This document shows positions 8,656 to 18,147 of a stretch of DNA of 64,000 nucleotides, piece by piece. Origin of the DNA: Paraglaciecola mesophila KMM 241 (GTDB lineage: Bacteria > Pseudomonadota > Gammaproteobacteria > Enterobacterales > Alteromonadaceae); assembly GCF_000315015.1 (NCBI RefSeq), contig NZ_BAEP01000005.1:1-64000 (forward strand), read 5' to 3'. The translations under genes and the position numbers were made by a program. Below the pieces are notes generated by a model. That model saw only the letters and a list, made by a program, of their open reading frames with translations, was not told the DNA's origin and did not search any database. Every line of letters begins with the position of its first letter. The first letter of the stretch is position 1.

Positions 8656-9531
8656 CTAGGCGGTTTCTGCCATTAACATTCTTCGGTTTATATCGCTGCG
8701 GTACTGATAAGGCGTTACGCCGTAGTACTTCTTAAAATGAGCGATGAAATGGGATGGGCTGGAAAATTCCATCTCATAACTTATTTGAGTGACAGAGTAA
8801 TTGCTTTGACCAAGCATTCGCGCCCCATGGTAGAGCTTGTGTTGCAAAATATAATTGTCGTAAGTGTGGCGAAAGACACTTTTGAATAAACGAGAAAAAT
8901 GAGAAGTCGATAAGTGACATTTTTCAGCAGCCTCTCCCACCGATAAATTAACATATTCATCGTGTTTAAATAGATTAATCACCGGCAACAAACGCGAAAA
9001 TCCTTGAGATTGTTTTAGAGTATGCTCGCTATTTTGAGTCACCGCTTGCGCCTGATCTGCAATCCACAAAAGCAATAATGACAGTAACGCAAGGCTCTTA
9101 TCACTACGAGGTTGCTGCTCGAAACATTCCACTAGCCACCGAGTTTGCTGCTGTACAATCAAGGTATTCTTGCTGTCCATTCTCAGATGCATGCCGCGGT
9201 TAAACAAAGGCTTGATGGATTGAAATTGCGGCAAATTAAGAACCTCAGGTAAGAACTGAATCAGGTACCAAGACTTAGCCTTAGGGCCTATCTCATAATT
9301 ATGTACCTCTAACGCGGGTGTTAGCACTATGTCGCTATTCTGTAATGCAGAGTCCCCTTGACTTGAAAAGTAGCTGCCCTGAATGTCTTCAAAAATAATC
9401 AGTTCATGTACCTCATGAAAGTGCATCAAACACGAATACGGCTCTTCGTCTTGATAACTCACTTTTTGAATATCGAACAAGTATTCTTTGGCAATACACA
9501 AAGGCTCACAATAGACATTTTGTTGCTTCAT
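8656..9531 (-). CDS. AraC family transcriptional regulator
   Basis: About 291 aa. The N-terminal half is a cupin-like ligand-sensing domain (HFHEVHELIIFED near residue 45). The C-terminal hundred residues hold two helix-turn-helix motifs: SVGEAAEKCHLSTSHFSRLF and SVTQISYEMEFSSPSHFIAHFKKYYG, the second matching the family signature. It lies between the P450 operon on the same strand and the divergent alcohol dehydrogenase, so it probably controls both in response to a sugar or a similar small molecule. A TTG at 9555 would add eight residues; the ATG at 9531 is taken as more likely, with no strong ribosome binding site for either. Confidence 0.88.
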   Translation of the reverse strand: MKQQNVYCEPLCIAKEYLFDIQKVSYQDEEPYSCLMHFHEVHELIIFEDIQGSYFSSQGDSALQNSDIVLTPALEVHNYEIGPKAKSWYLIQFLPEVLNLPQFQSIKPLFNRGMHLRMDSKNTLIVQQQTRWLVECFEQQPRSDKSLALLSLLLLWIADQAQAVTQNSEHTLKQSQGFSRLLPVINLFKHDEYVNLSVGEAAEKCHLSTSHFSRLFKSVFRHTYDNYILQHKLYHGARMLGQSNYSVTQISYEMEFSSPSHFIAHFKKYYGVTPYQYRSDINRRMLMAETA

Positions 9532-9597
9532 TGAAATCTCATTGTTAACAGTCAATCACTAGCAATGTAAATCAGTCTACCCTCATTTGTGATACTT

Positions 9598-9615
9598 TGT
9601 CACCGGAATGTGACA
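9598..9615. promoter_or_regulatory. Inverted repeat TGTCAC-N6-GTGACA
   Basis: An 18-base perfect dyad in the divergent region between the AraC regulator and the alcohol dehydrogenase. TTTGTGA, ten bases upstream, repeats the left arm TTTGTCA directly, as AraC-type half-sites often do. The arms also resemble a weakened CRP site (TGTGA-N6-TCACA), so CRP is the alternative reader. Confidence 0.4.
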
Positions 9616-9684
9616 TAAATTCCTACGGATCCATGCTCTAATTTTGACACTTTTACAGAATAGAAACCGTTAAGAGAGCCCCTT

Positions 9685-10803
9685 ATGCAACCAGTGGTAC
9701 ACCAATCCAAAGCAATCTTGTCAAATGGTAGAGGCCAATATGAACTGGTCACTTTGCAGGTGTCAGCACCAGGTAAAGGTGAAGTGCGAGTCAAAATACA
9801 GGCCTCTGGTTTGTGCCACACCGATTGGGACTCAATTCAGAATTGGGATAAAACCTTTGTTGTTGGTCATGAAGGAGCGGGCGTAGTAGACGCTGTTGGT
9901 GAAGAGGTCACCGGATTGAGCGTAGGCGATAAGGTGATACTTAATTGGTCAATCCCCTGTGGGGACTGTTTTGCTTGTCAGCAAGGAAATGTACACATTT
10001 GTGAAAATAACTCGCCGGTGTGCGGTAATGGCCTTTGCGGACATGCACACGACAGCGCTACAACGCAATCAGGTAAAGCAATCGAGCGTTCATTTCATTT
10101 GGGGACGTTAAGTGAATACACAGTTGTCAAAGCAGCGGCGGTCGTTAAATTCGACCATGATATCCCCTTTTCATCTGCCTCTATTGTGGGTTGCGGGGTA
10201 ATGACAGGCTATGGCTCTGTGGTTAATGCAGCGCACGTTAAAGCAGGCAGTACGGTGTGTGTCATTGGCTGTGGCGGTGTGGGTTTGAACGTGATTCAAG
10301 CGGCGCGTATATCTGGCGCGCGAAAGATCATCGCAATTGACATCAATCAGCAACGACTCGAGCAAGCCAAAGCGTTTGGTGCCTCCCACGGACTTATCTC
10401 TATTCAAAACGATCTGGATTTTGCCCAAATGAGTGCACTAGTAAAAGAATTGACCCAAGGACGGGGAGCCGATTATGCGTTTGAATGCACAGCTATTCCC
10501 GCGTTAGGCTCGGCTCCGTTAGCGCTTATTCGAAATGCGGGCACTGCGGTACAAGTTAGCGGTATTGAACAGCGCATTGATTTTAACTGTGAGTTATTCG
10601 AATGGGATAAAATTTACATCAACCCTTTATACGGTAAATGTAACCCACAAACGGACTTTCCAACATTATTGGACTTATATTCAGATGGTCAACTCAAGCT
10701 CGATGAGCTCGTGACAAAAACCTATTCACTGGAAAACGTGGCTGATGGCTTTGACGATATGCTCAATGGGCGTATCGCTAAAGGCGTTATCATATTTGAT
10801 TAA
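9685..10803 (+). CDS. Zinc-dependent alcohol dehydrogenase (class III-like)
   Basis: A 372 aa medium-chain dehydrogenase that oxidises an alcohol, or a thiol adduct such as S-hydroxymethylglutathione, with NAD. Catalytic zinc ligands are Cys44 in GLCHTD, His62 in GHEGAG and Cys170 in VGCGV. The structural zinc has Cys92, 95, 98 and 106 (CGDCFAC...C). The coenzyme fold is seen in VIGCGGVGLNVIQAA, with the NAD-selective Asp in IAIDIN. FHLGTLSEYTVV resembles class III enzymes. It is divergent from the AraC gene and followed 13 bases later by an esterase gene, a pairing seen in formaldehyde detoxification. The substrate is not proven. Confidence 0.9.
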   Translation: MQPVVHQSKAILSNGRGQYELVTLQVSAPGKGEVRVKIQASGLCHTDWDSIQNWDKTFVVGHEGAGVVDAVGEEVTGLSVGDKVILNWSIPCGDCFACQQGNVHICENNSPVCGNGLCGHAHDSATTQSGKAIERSFHLGTLSEYTVVKAAAVVKFDHDIPFSSASIVGCGVMTGYGSVVNAAHVKAGSTVCVIGCGGVGLNVIQAARISGARKIIAIDINQQRLEQAKAFGASHGLISIQNDLDFAQMSALVKELTQGRGADYAFECTAIPALGSAPLALIRNAGTAVQVSGIEQRIDFNCELFEWDKIYINPLYGKCNPQTDFPTLLDLYSDGQLKLDELVTKTYSLENVADGFDDMLNGRIAKGVIIFD

Positions 10804-10816
10804 TCAGGAGACCCCC

Positions 10817-11623
10817 GTGAGCATTGAACGACTAGAAGTATCAGCCCCTGAATATAGCCCGTCAAAGACACAGTTCCTGACTGTCCATTCTAGCCATTTA
10901 GATGGACGCCACGATATCAGCCTTTATAATGCTTACTCAACTAAGCGAGATATCCCAGTCATTCTGTTTTTGCACGGTGTGTATGGCAACCACTGGGTAT
11001 GGATGAATTTAGGGGGCATACATCAGGTTTATGACGCCCTGCGAAAGCAAGGTTTACAGGAGTTCTTACTGGTGATGCCATCGGATGGGGGGTTAAAAGA
11101 TGGCTCTGCTTATCTGCCCCTCGGACAAAAGGGTGATTACGACAAGTGGATAATCGATGATGTCGTTCAGGCGGTAAAGCAAATAAAGGCCCCCTATGTA
11201 ACAGATAAAAGCCGCTGGTATATTAGTGGCTTATCCATGGGCGGTTACGGCGCTTTGCGCTTAGGGGTAAAATATCCTGAGCAATTTAGTGCCATATCTG
11301 CTCATTCATCTATAACCCGCATTGAGGACATGGCGCAATTTGTCGATACCCCTTTGTCCTTTTATGATTGCGCCGATGCCAAAGAAACAAACATATTATA
11401 TTGGGCCGAAAAAAGTGCCACTGTTCTGCCCCCTATTCGTTTCGACTGCGGCACTGATGACACACTGCTTGAATCGAACCGGTGGTTAAATCGCCAATTT
11501 CTTACCTTTGGCATCGATCACATGTGCCACGAGTATCCAGGGTCGCATCAATGGTCATATTGGCATGAGCATGTGGCAAAAAGCTTTCAGTGGTTTTCAA
11601 AGATTGAAAAAAGCTACGTTTAA
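10817..11623 (+). CDS. Esterase D / S-formylglutathione hydrolase-like alpha/beta hydrolase
   Basis: A 268 aa alpha/beta hydrolase of the esterase family. It has the oxyanion segment FLHGVYGNH, the nucleophile elbow GLSMGGYG with Ser140, a charge-relay Asp in CGTDDTLLE and the His in GSHQWSYWHEH. The GTG at 10817 is chosen because AGGAG lies just before it; a longer frame reaching into the dehydrogenase gene has no ribosome binding site. Coupling to the class III-like dehydrogenase suggests formylglutathione hydrolysis, though simple acyl esters or deacetylation of a sugar remain possible. Confidence 0.85.
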   Translation: MSIERLEVSAPEYSPSKTQFLTVHSSHLDGRHDISLYNAYSTKRDIPVILFLHGVYGNHWVWMNLGGIHQVYDALRKQGLQEFLLVMPSDGGLKDGSAYLPLGQKGDYDKWIIDDVVQAVKQIKAPYVTDKSRWYISGLSMGGYGALRLGVKYPEQFSAISAHSSITRIEDMAQFVDTPLSFYDCADAKETNILYWAEKSATVLPPIRFDCGTDDTLLESNRWLNRQFLTFGIDHMCHEYPGSHQWSYWHEHVAKSFQWFSKIEKSYV

Positions 11624-11683
11624 CGGCCAGCATTGGTTCTAATAAGGTTAAAAGCGCTTTGCTAACATCACACTTTGTCACTG

Positions 11684-12364
11684 CTACAAATCATGCATGA
11701 AACGCTGGGATCTTGGCAGGTAGTAGTTGTGATAGTTCAGTGACATTACGACCTGTTTTGCCCTGCCGATAATTTCATCGCGTGGTATTAGACCAATCAC
11801 CCGCGAGTCCGCACTGTTATCGCGATTGTCGCCCATGGCCAAATAATAATAATTTGAGGGAATGTCTACCGCGCTGAAATTTGATAGCCCAGAACCGTTG
11901 TTAGCCACGAGAATACGGTGTTTTACGCCCAGCAGATCCTCCGTGATCTCACTAAAATCGTCTTTGTTGGCTGAATCTTCATAGTCAATTTGCTTGTCGT
12001 TAATAAACAGGACGTTATCAATTAATGCGACGGTATCTCCGGGCACCCCTATCACACGTTTGACCAGTCTTTTTTCTGATACCGCAGAGTCGAACACAAT
12101 GATATCACCACGCATCGGGTCAGCTAACTTGTACAAAGAGTGATGTACGAAGGGCGTACTCAAGTCATAAGCTAATTTGTTAACGAGGATGCGGTCACCC
12201 TCGACTATCGTCGGTAACATCGAGCCCGTGGGGACTTCGTTCCAATCGGCCACAGCGCTTCTAAATACGCACATCAAAGCAATAAATAGCAACGTGCCTC
12301 TGTTGTGTTTATACATTTTTGTTAATTTGATAATCATCTTAAGCCTTGTTGTTTTAAGCATCAT
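11684..12364 (-). CDS. Signal peptidase I (S26 family)
   Basis: Membrane protease that removes signal peptides. In this 226 aa protein the catalytic Ser48 lies in PTGSMLPT and the general-base Lys102 in RLVKRVIGVPGD; the box MGDNRDNSADSR is the third family signature. A single hydrophobic segment (about 24-38) anchors it, unlike the two anchors of E. coli LepB, and the total length is shorter. This is therefore likely an accessory paralogue rather than the housekeeping LepB. It stands alone with no operon partner. The exact start is uncertain because several Met codons precede the anchor. Confidence 0.88.
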   Translation of the reverse strand: MMLKTTRLKMIIKLTKMYKHNRGTLLFIALMCVFRSAVADWNEVPTGSMLPTIVEGDRILVNKLAYDLSTPFVHHSLYKLADPMRGDIIVFDSAVSEKRLVKRVIGVPGDTVALIDNVLFINDKQIDYEDSANKDDFSEITEDLLGVKHRILVANNGSGLSNFSAVDIPSNYYYLAMGDNRDNSADSRVIGLIPRDEIIGRAKQVVMSLNYHNYYLPRSQRFMHDL

Positions 12365-12682
12365 TCATCGGTGCAGTAATGCTGCTGTCGACTGCGTTTT
12401 GTCATCGCCACTCAGCTATTTAATATTGCAGTTGAGAACTAATAATGTCGTGTTAAATTGTTACCATTGATGTACAAATAGCAACGTTCATTCACATTAG
12501 GCTCATGATCTCCATTGATATTTGTGTGAAAAACAAGCGTTTAATCCTACCTATGACTTTTTACTCATGTAATAATTGAATACTATTTATACGGCGCTCT
12601 CTTTACGCACTTTTTTACGCGCTTATTCTACGCAAGTGTAAAACGCGAGTATCTGCTTAGCATTATGTAAACGGAGTTCATT
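12365..12682. other. Intergenic region before the diguanylate cyclase
   Basis: This 318-base stretch between divergent genes holds no supported gene. Three spaced copies of ACGC within TTACGC-like contexts lie at 12605, 12617 and 12630, about one helical turn apart. ACGGAG at 12671-12676 is the ribosome binding site of the next gene. Confidence 0.5.
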
Positions 12683-14839
12683 TTGGATTGGAGGAAACAA
12701 CTAGCACAGCAAAGTGCTATTTTTTTGTGCGTACTGCTATGCCAAGGCCGTGTTTCAGCTCAAGTAGGTGTTAACCCTTTTCACGTCGACCCAATTCCTA
12801 TTTATACCGAAATCAATCCACTTAAACGTGCTATTGAGCTTGCCCGTAAGCAAGGCAAAATGAACAAAGCCGAAGCGCTCACCGAGCAGTTTCAGCAGCT
12901 AGCCGTTAGCAAAGACGACGCCTTAGCACTCGCTGATGTGTATTTTGAACAAGCAAGGAATACCATGGAGCGCAATCTTTATGCGCCCGCACATGACTTG
13001 TTAAATAAAGCCATTAATTTGTATCAAGAACAAGGCGATAAGGCCGGACTCGCTAGAGCATATCGTCAGCTCGGATTGACCTTTCGCTACCAATCTAATT
13101 ACCCTCAGGCTTTAGAATACATCTATACAGCGATGCAAATCAGTCAGCAACAAAATGATACTTCTGCCGTCGCATCTACCTATAATAGTATAGGACTGGT
13201 GCTGGAGAAGATGGGACTCCTGGAAGGTGCAGCCCAAGCACATCAAAGTGCATTAGAAATACATCATGAGTTGGATGATAAAAATGGCATCGCCAGCGCC
13301 CTTTATAACCTTGGCGATCTTCGTCGCCTGATGGGAGATGACAAACTCGCTCTCACTTATTTTCAAGACGCTCTCAAAATAGATTTAGCCTCTGGGGATA
13401 AGAAGTACATTGCCTATAGTCACAATAAAGTGGGCTTCCAGTTCATTCAACTCGCCGATTATGAGCAAGCTAGATATCACTTAACAGAAGCTTTGACACT
13501 ATTTCAGCAAATTGAAGCCCCAAGAGACACAGATTGGGCAATATTATCCATGGCCACCTTAGAAATGAATTTGGGTAATTTGATCCTTTCTCGCACCATG
13601 TTAAACGGTGTTATCGAGCGGGCAAATGATAAGCAATATAAGAGCTTATTGGTCGATGCTTATCGCACATCTGCACAGCTAGCCTTACTTAACGAAGACA
13701 CCGAATTGGCGTTGCAGCATATTGATGCAGGGGTAATGCAAGCCAAAGATAATAATGAATCCCATGACGAAGCACTGCTGGAAGCGTTGCGGGTAGAAGT
13801 GTATCTGCAGGAAGATGCCCTTCGACAAGCCTTTAATGCACTGCTTTATCAAAAAAAGTTAGATGATGAAATACTCAACACCACTCGTATTAAAACTATA
13901 GCGACATTGCAATCTCAAACAGAATTCGTGCGCCGTGCACAACAAATTAAATTATTGGAAAAAGAACAGGCGCTATCTCAAGTCACTTTGAAACAAGCAA
14001 AATGGAGCAGAAACGTTTGGCTAGCGTCAATTGTCATCAGTGTCATTTTATTTGCCCTTGTATACGGTCGTATTTCCCAGCGCAGATTAAACAAGCGACT
14101 TACCGAAGAAGTGGCACTTCGCACGCTTGAATTGAGCCAGAAAAATGTCGAGTTACAAACCGCATATCAGGAAATGGAAGCCATTAGCGTAACCGACAAG
14201 CTTACTGGCATCAACAATCGGCGCTTTTTAGAAAATCATATAGTGGCTGATTTGGAAAAAAGTCAGCGGCTCTATAATGATTGGCGAGATGGTAAAACCC
14301 CCTCCCCTCAACAAGGGGATATTGTCGTTTTCATGATTGATATGGATCACTTCAAGCGGGTGAATGATGAACACGGTCATCATGTTGGTGATGAAGTGTT
14401 ACAGCAACTTACAAAGCGCCTAGCACGTGTATTTAGGCAATCAGATTATTTGGTCCGCTGGGGCGGTGAAGAGTTTGTTGGGATTGCGCGTTTTATAGAT
14501 CGCAGTGACGCGCCTTTATTAGCTCAGCGCTTACTTAATGAAGTCAGTGCTAATGCATTTCGCCTTTCAGATAAGGTAAAGTCTCATTACACCTGCTCTA
14601 TCGGTTATGTGTGTTATCCGCCGATTTTAGAACACAGCCAGCAAACAGATTGGAAAACCTTGATAGCCCTAGCTGACGTATGCTTATATCAAGCCAAAAA
14701 AATCGGACGCAATGCATGGGTGGGCATTGAAAAGGTTGACCAACCGACGTTGAACCTTATTGAGCAGTGTGCACAATATTTTGAGGACTCGGCTCACACT
14801 AACAAAATAACCGTGTTGACCTCGCAAAAATCGTCCTAA
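12683..14839 (+). CDS. TPR-containing membrane diguanylate cyclase (GGDEF)
   Basis: Makes cyclic di-GMP. The 718 aa protein has an N-terminal signal peptide (to about 26), a periplasmic array of tetratricopeptide repeats (about 70-390, e.g. ASTYNSIGLVLEKMG and ASALYNLGDLRRLMG), a membrane helix at about 452-472, a short coiled coil and a C-terminal GGDEF domain (about 505-690). The active-site loop reads GGEEF, so it should be active. An RxxD inhibitory site (RQSD) lies five residues before it, so product feedback is expected. The start is a TTG with ACGGAG seven bases away. Cyclic di-GMP could link it to the amyloid locus 4 kb downstream, but that is only a suggestion. Confidence 0.9.
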   Translation: MDWRKQLAQQSAIFLCVLLCQGRVSAQVGVNPFHVDPIPIYTEINPLKRAIELARKQGKMNKAEALTEQFQQLAVSKDDALALADVYFEQARNTMERNLYAPAHDLLNKAINLYQEQGDKAGLARAYRQLGLTFRYQSNYPQALEYIYTAMQISQQQNDTSAVASTYNSIGLVLEKMGLLEGAAQAHQSALEIHHELDDKNGIASALYNLGDLRRLMGDDKLALTYFQDALKIDLASGDKKYIAYSHNKVGFQFIQLADYEQARYHLTEALTLFQQIEAPRDTDWAILSMATLEMNLGNLILSRTMLNGVIERANDKQYKSLLVDAYRTSAQLALLNEDTELALQHIDAGVMQAKDNNESHDEALLEALRVEVYLQEDALRQAFNALLYQKKLDDEILNTTRIKTIATLQSQTEFVRRAQQIKLLEKEQALSQVTLKQAKWSRNVWLASIVISVILFALVYGRISQRRLNKRLTEEVALRTLELSQKNVELQTAYQEMEAISVTDKLTGINNRRFLENHIVADLEKSQRLYNDWRDGKTPSPQQGDIVVFMIDMDHFKRVNDEHGHHVGDEVLQQLTKRLARVFRQSDYLVRWGGEEFVGIARFIDRSDAPLLAQRLLNEVSANAFRLSDKVKSHYTCSIGYVCYPPILEHSQQTDWKTLIALADVCLYQAKKIGRNAWVGIEKVDQPTLNLIEQCAQYFEDSAHTNKITVLTSQKSS

Positions 14840-14995
14840 GCGAATAATTTATCACAGTGATGATCATGTAACATTTCTATTGACTCGTACGTCTTCAATC
14901 CCCATGTTAATTTTTTGTACCCAATTCATTCATCATCTCTTCGAGCAACGATTTTGTCTGTCGTTTTCGAAGAAAACCACGACAGGATCAAAAAA

Positions 14996-16117
14996 GTGAA
15001 TAAAACCAAACAACTATTTACCCATATTTCGTCACAAGGCGAACTCAATATCACGCTTAAAGAGGTCGACGTACCTAAGCCAAAACCCCATGAGATAGTG
15101 GTGCAAATGCACGCAGCGCCAATCAATCCGTCTGATATGTGGCCCATGTTTGGTCCGGCGGATCTATCAAAAGCAACGCTAAGCGATGACAAAACAACCC
15201 TAACTGCTCCTGTACACCCGGGTATGTTACCGCGAATTAAATCGCGATTAGACCAGACCTTGCCTATCGGCAATGAAGGTGCCGGTGTGGTTGTGGCTGC
15301 TGGTGATAGCGAAAAAGCTCAAGCATTATTAGGCAAAACAGTGGCTGTGTTAACGGGCGCTTGTTACACCCAGTATTGCTGCGTTCCTATTCAAGCCTGC
15401 ATTGTACATCACGATGATACGACGCCATTGGCGGCGGCCTCGTCATTCGTTAATCCGTTAACGGCATTGGGTATGGTTGAAACCATGCGCATGGAAGGGC
15501 ATAAAGCATTAGTACATACCGCTGCAGCGTCAAGCTTAGGCATTATGCTGAATAAAATTTGCCTCAAAGAAGGCGTACAGTTGGTCAACATCGTTCGTAA
15601 ACAAGAACAAGTAGATTTACTAACAAAGCTAGGGGCTAAATACGTTGTTAATTCTACTAGCGAGACGTTCAAAAAAGATTTGTACAAAGCGATAGATGCA
15701 ACGGGTGCAACCCTCGCATTTGATGCAATTGGCGGCGGAGAACTAGCAAGTGATATTTTATCTGCTATGGAAGCGGTAGGTAGCAAAGATGCTACAGGAT
15801 TCAATACTTACGGCTCCTTGGATAACAAACAAGTGTACATATACGGCGGTCTTGATTTCTCACCTACCACACTCAATCGCGCGTTTGGCATGACGTGGAG
15901 CGTCGGCGGTTGGTTATTGATGCGCTTCTTAGGCAAATTAGATGCCAGCAAAGTGGCTGAATTACATCAACGCGTAGCAGATGAAATCAACACAACGTTT
16001 GCGATAGAATCAAGCGTCGAGCTGACCTTTGAAGAAGCCTTAACCCCGCAAACGGTTGTTAAATATTTTGCTAAATCAACTGGCGGTAAGTATATATTGA
16101 ACCCTAATATGGGTTAA
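14996..16117 (+). CDS. Zinc-binding dehydrogenase / quinone oxidoreductase-like protein
   Basis: A 373 aa medium-chain dehydrogenase/reductase. N-terminal GroES-like fold (PKPHEIVVQMHAAPINPSD), then GNEGAGVV, and a nucleotide-binding fold in which ALVHTAAASSLGIML replaces the usual glycine-rich loop. Zinc ligand motifs are lacking, so it probably belongs with NADPH:quinone or enoyl reductases rather than alcohol dehydrogenases. The GTG at 14996 follows AGGATC at good spacing; the earlier TTG frame start at 14915 is unsupported. A terminator follows and a LysR gene comes next. The substrate is unknown. Confidence 0.85.
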   Translation: MNKTKQLFTHISSQGELNITLKEVDVPKPKPHEIVVQMHAAPINPSDMWPMFGPADLSKATLSDDKTTLTAPVHPGMLPRIKSRLDQTLPIGNEGAGVVVAAGDSEKAQALLGKTVAVLTGACYTQYCCVPIQACIVHHDDTTPLAAASSFVNPLTALGMVETMRMEGHKALVHTAAASSLGIMLNKICLKEGVQLVNIVRKQEQVDLLTKLGAKYVVNSTSETFKKDLYKAIDATGATLAFDAIGGGELASDILSAMEAVGSKDATGFNTYGSLDNKQVYIYGGLDFSPTTLNRAFGMTWSVGGWLLMRFLGKLDASKVAELHQRVADEINTTFAIESSVELTFEEALTPQTVVKYFAKSTGGKYILNPNMG

Positions 16118-16133
16118 CTTATTGCCTGATGTT

Positions 16134-16165
16134 TCACTGAGGGTATCGCCCTCAGTGAGCTATTT
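16134..16165 (+). terminator. Terminator after the quinone oxidoreductase
   Basis: A ten-base perfect stem (TCACTGAGGG with CCCTCAGTGA, 16134-16143 and 16149-16158) and a TATCG loop are followed by a U-rich run (GCTATTTCTT). It sits 17 bases after the stop. Confidence 0.8.
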
Positions 16166-16310
16166 CTTCCTTCCGTCACTTCGCCCTGCGTAGTGAGGCT
16201 ACACCCTGCTATAACGCTCAACTTCTAGCCCCTAGCCTTATCCCTTCAACACGAATTTGATTTTCAACTGTATTTTATTACTATCGATACATTGATAATA
16301 AAACCGTGTT

Positions 16311-17288
16311 ATGGAAAACTTTCAAAATCATATTGAAAGTGAAGAATGCCCTTTGAAAAACCTGCATGATTTAAGAATATTCTGTGAAACCGCACAACAA
16401 GGCAGCTTATCGGCTTGCGCTAGAAAAATGGACTTGTCTCCTGCTGTGGTTAGCGCTTCGTTGAAACGTTTAGAAGCCGATCTTGGTGTTCTATTATTTA
16501 TTCGTTCTACTCGAAACCTGCGATTAACCCAAAAAGGCGAACAGTTTTTACGCTATTGCACTGACGCTCTTGCTATTTTGGATGAAGCCACCACACAAAT
16601 GCACAGTGAAGATGCAGAGTTAAGCGGTGTGATTCAGCTTTCAGCCCCTTCAGATTTAGGACGAAATTTACTACTGCCGTGGCTTGATGAGTTTATGGCG
16701 CTACATCAAAAATTGGAGATACGACTGCAGTTATCTGACAGCCCAGCGGACTTATATAGTCAGCCAGTCGATTTAGCCCTGCGTTACGGCAAACCAAAAG
16801 ACTCCGGCTTTATTGCCATCCCTATCGCCCCTGATAATGTTCCGGTATTGTGTGCTTCACCCAGTTATATTGAACATTTTGGCTCGCCCAAAACGTTGCA
16901 AGAACTCACGCAACACAATTGTTTATGTCACGGACACAATGATACTTTGCATACCCGCTGGGTGTTTAATAAAGACAACAAAAACACCAGCATAGATGTA
17001 ACCGGTAATCGGCAATGTAAAGATGGCGACATCACACGCAAATGGGCCATTGCCGGAAAAGGCATTGCTAGAAAGTCTCACTTGGATATCGTTCAAGACC
17101 TAATACAAGGGCGATTGATTGAGCTTGATGTAGATGGTTGGCAAGGCGAAACATTTCCCCTTAATTTAATTTGTGCTGAAAGGCGCTTACTCAGCCCAAC
17201 GGTGAACGCATTTAAAATCCACCTACAACAAAAGGTCGCTGCGCTGCTTACGCAACTTGGACGCAACAAACTGACAATGAAAGCCTAG
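16311..17288 (+). CDS. LysR family transcriptional regulator
   Basis: A 325 aa regulator with the N-terminal winged helix (LRIFCETAQQGSLSACARKMDLSPAVVSASLKRLEADLGV split over about 21-60) and a C-terminal periplasmic-binding-like effector domain. The sequence LYSQPVDLALRYG and the overall pattern resemble the subgroup that controls quinone or aldehyde reductases. It lies downstream of such an enzyme on the same strand and may regulate it. Translation may instead begin at the TTG at 16353, just before the helix-turn-helix; neither start has a clear ribosome binding site. Confidence 0.88.
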   Translation: MENFQNHIESEECPLKNLHDLRIFCETAQQGSLSACARKMDLSPAVVSASLKRLEADLGVLLFIRSTRNLRLTQKGEQFLRYCTDALAILDEATTQMHSEDAELSGVIQLSAPSDLGRNLLLPWLDEFMALHQKLEIRLQLSDSPADLYSQPVDLALRYGKPKDSGFIAIPIAPDNVPVLCASPSYIEHFGSPKTLQELTQHNCLCHGHNDTLHTRWVFNKDNKNTSIDVTGNRQCKDGDITRKWAIAGKGIARKSHLDIVQDLIQGRLIELDVDGWQGETFPLNLICAERRLLSPTVNAFKIHLQQKVAALLTQLGRNKLTMKA

Positions 17289-17319
17289 CGCTGCTATATA
17301 GGCCTTAGTGTCACATTTG

Positions 17320-18147
17320 CTATAAAAGAAACTCGTTGGTATTCAACCGGTAGCCTACCCCTTTGACCGTGAGGATCCATCTGGGGTTATCTGGGTCTAC
17401 TTCGACTTTTTTCCGCAGTAAATGCATATACTGATATAAATCCGACTTGTTTGCGCGCCTCGTATCTGGCCATAGTTTCTCAATAATCTTTTCGGTGCTG
17501 CAAACATGGTCATGCACTTGCGCTAACAAGGTAAACAATTTGAACTCTTTGCTGGTTAGCATCACATCTTTGCCCTGACAAAATACCGTTCTACAGTTGT
17601 GATTTATGACAAATGGTCCAACCACGTACTGCTCTTCTTCATCTAGCATTGCGCTATTAAGTACCATTGGTTGTAAGTTACTTTTCACAGAACCAAATAT
17701 CGCAGGAATACCACGTCTATCAATAGCATTTCGCCGTTCACTATTGCGTCTCTCTTCCCTTTGATGACTGTCATTTGCAATAACCTGACTGAGATATCTG
17801 TCTAAACGGCCACTTAAATCCGTCTCGTCAAAATAGTTTACCCAGGATAAGTGCGGATGAAATCCTGCGTCACTTTTGCGGTAAATAGCACATATGGGGA
17901 TCTCTGATTGAATATGAATTTGCTGCAGTACTTGAAGATGCGATGCCATTGATTGTGCCGATGCCGCTCGCAAATCGATCAATACCACCTTACATACATG
18001 ATTGACGCTTTCAATATTGAGTGGATGCGTCGGTGAAACAGAGCGAAATGAAAAATTATTGGCAATGCTGATACCTGTGAGTAAACCGATTAAAAAGCTG
18101 TCGTTTGATATCACCAGCACGCCTTGCTGTGCTTGAGTAAGCGTCAT
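17320..18147 (-). CDS. Atypical winged-helix regulator with degenerate receiver
   Basis: A 275 aa protein. The C-terminal hundred residues are an OmpR-type winged helix (VMLTSKEFKLFTLLAQ, ending ILTVKGVGYRL). The N-terminal half has receiver topology with an Asp58 in VLIDLR, but the acidic pair is reduced to SND, the switch Thr is not evident and the Lys region is lost. A charged linker (about 128-150, REERRNSERRNAIDRR) joins the two. It is divergent from the amyloid-like operon across a 620-base AT-rich region, which makes it the likely local regulator. No kinase is nearby, so phosphorylation is doubtful. Confidence 0.8.
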   Translation of the reverse strand: MTLTQAQQGVLVISNDSFLIGLLTGISIANNFSFRSVSPTHPLNIESVNHVCKVVLIDLRAASAQSMASHLQVLQQIHIQSEIPICAIYRKSDAGFHPHLSWVNYFDETDLSGRLDRYLSQVIANDSHQREERRNSERRNAIDRRGIPAIFGSVKSNLQPMVLNSAMLDEEEQYVVGPFVINHNCRTVFCQGKDVMLTSKEFKLFTLLAQVHDHVCSTEKIIEKLWPDTRRANKSDLYQYMHLLRKKVEVDPDNPRWILTVKGVGYRLNTNEFLL

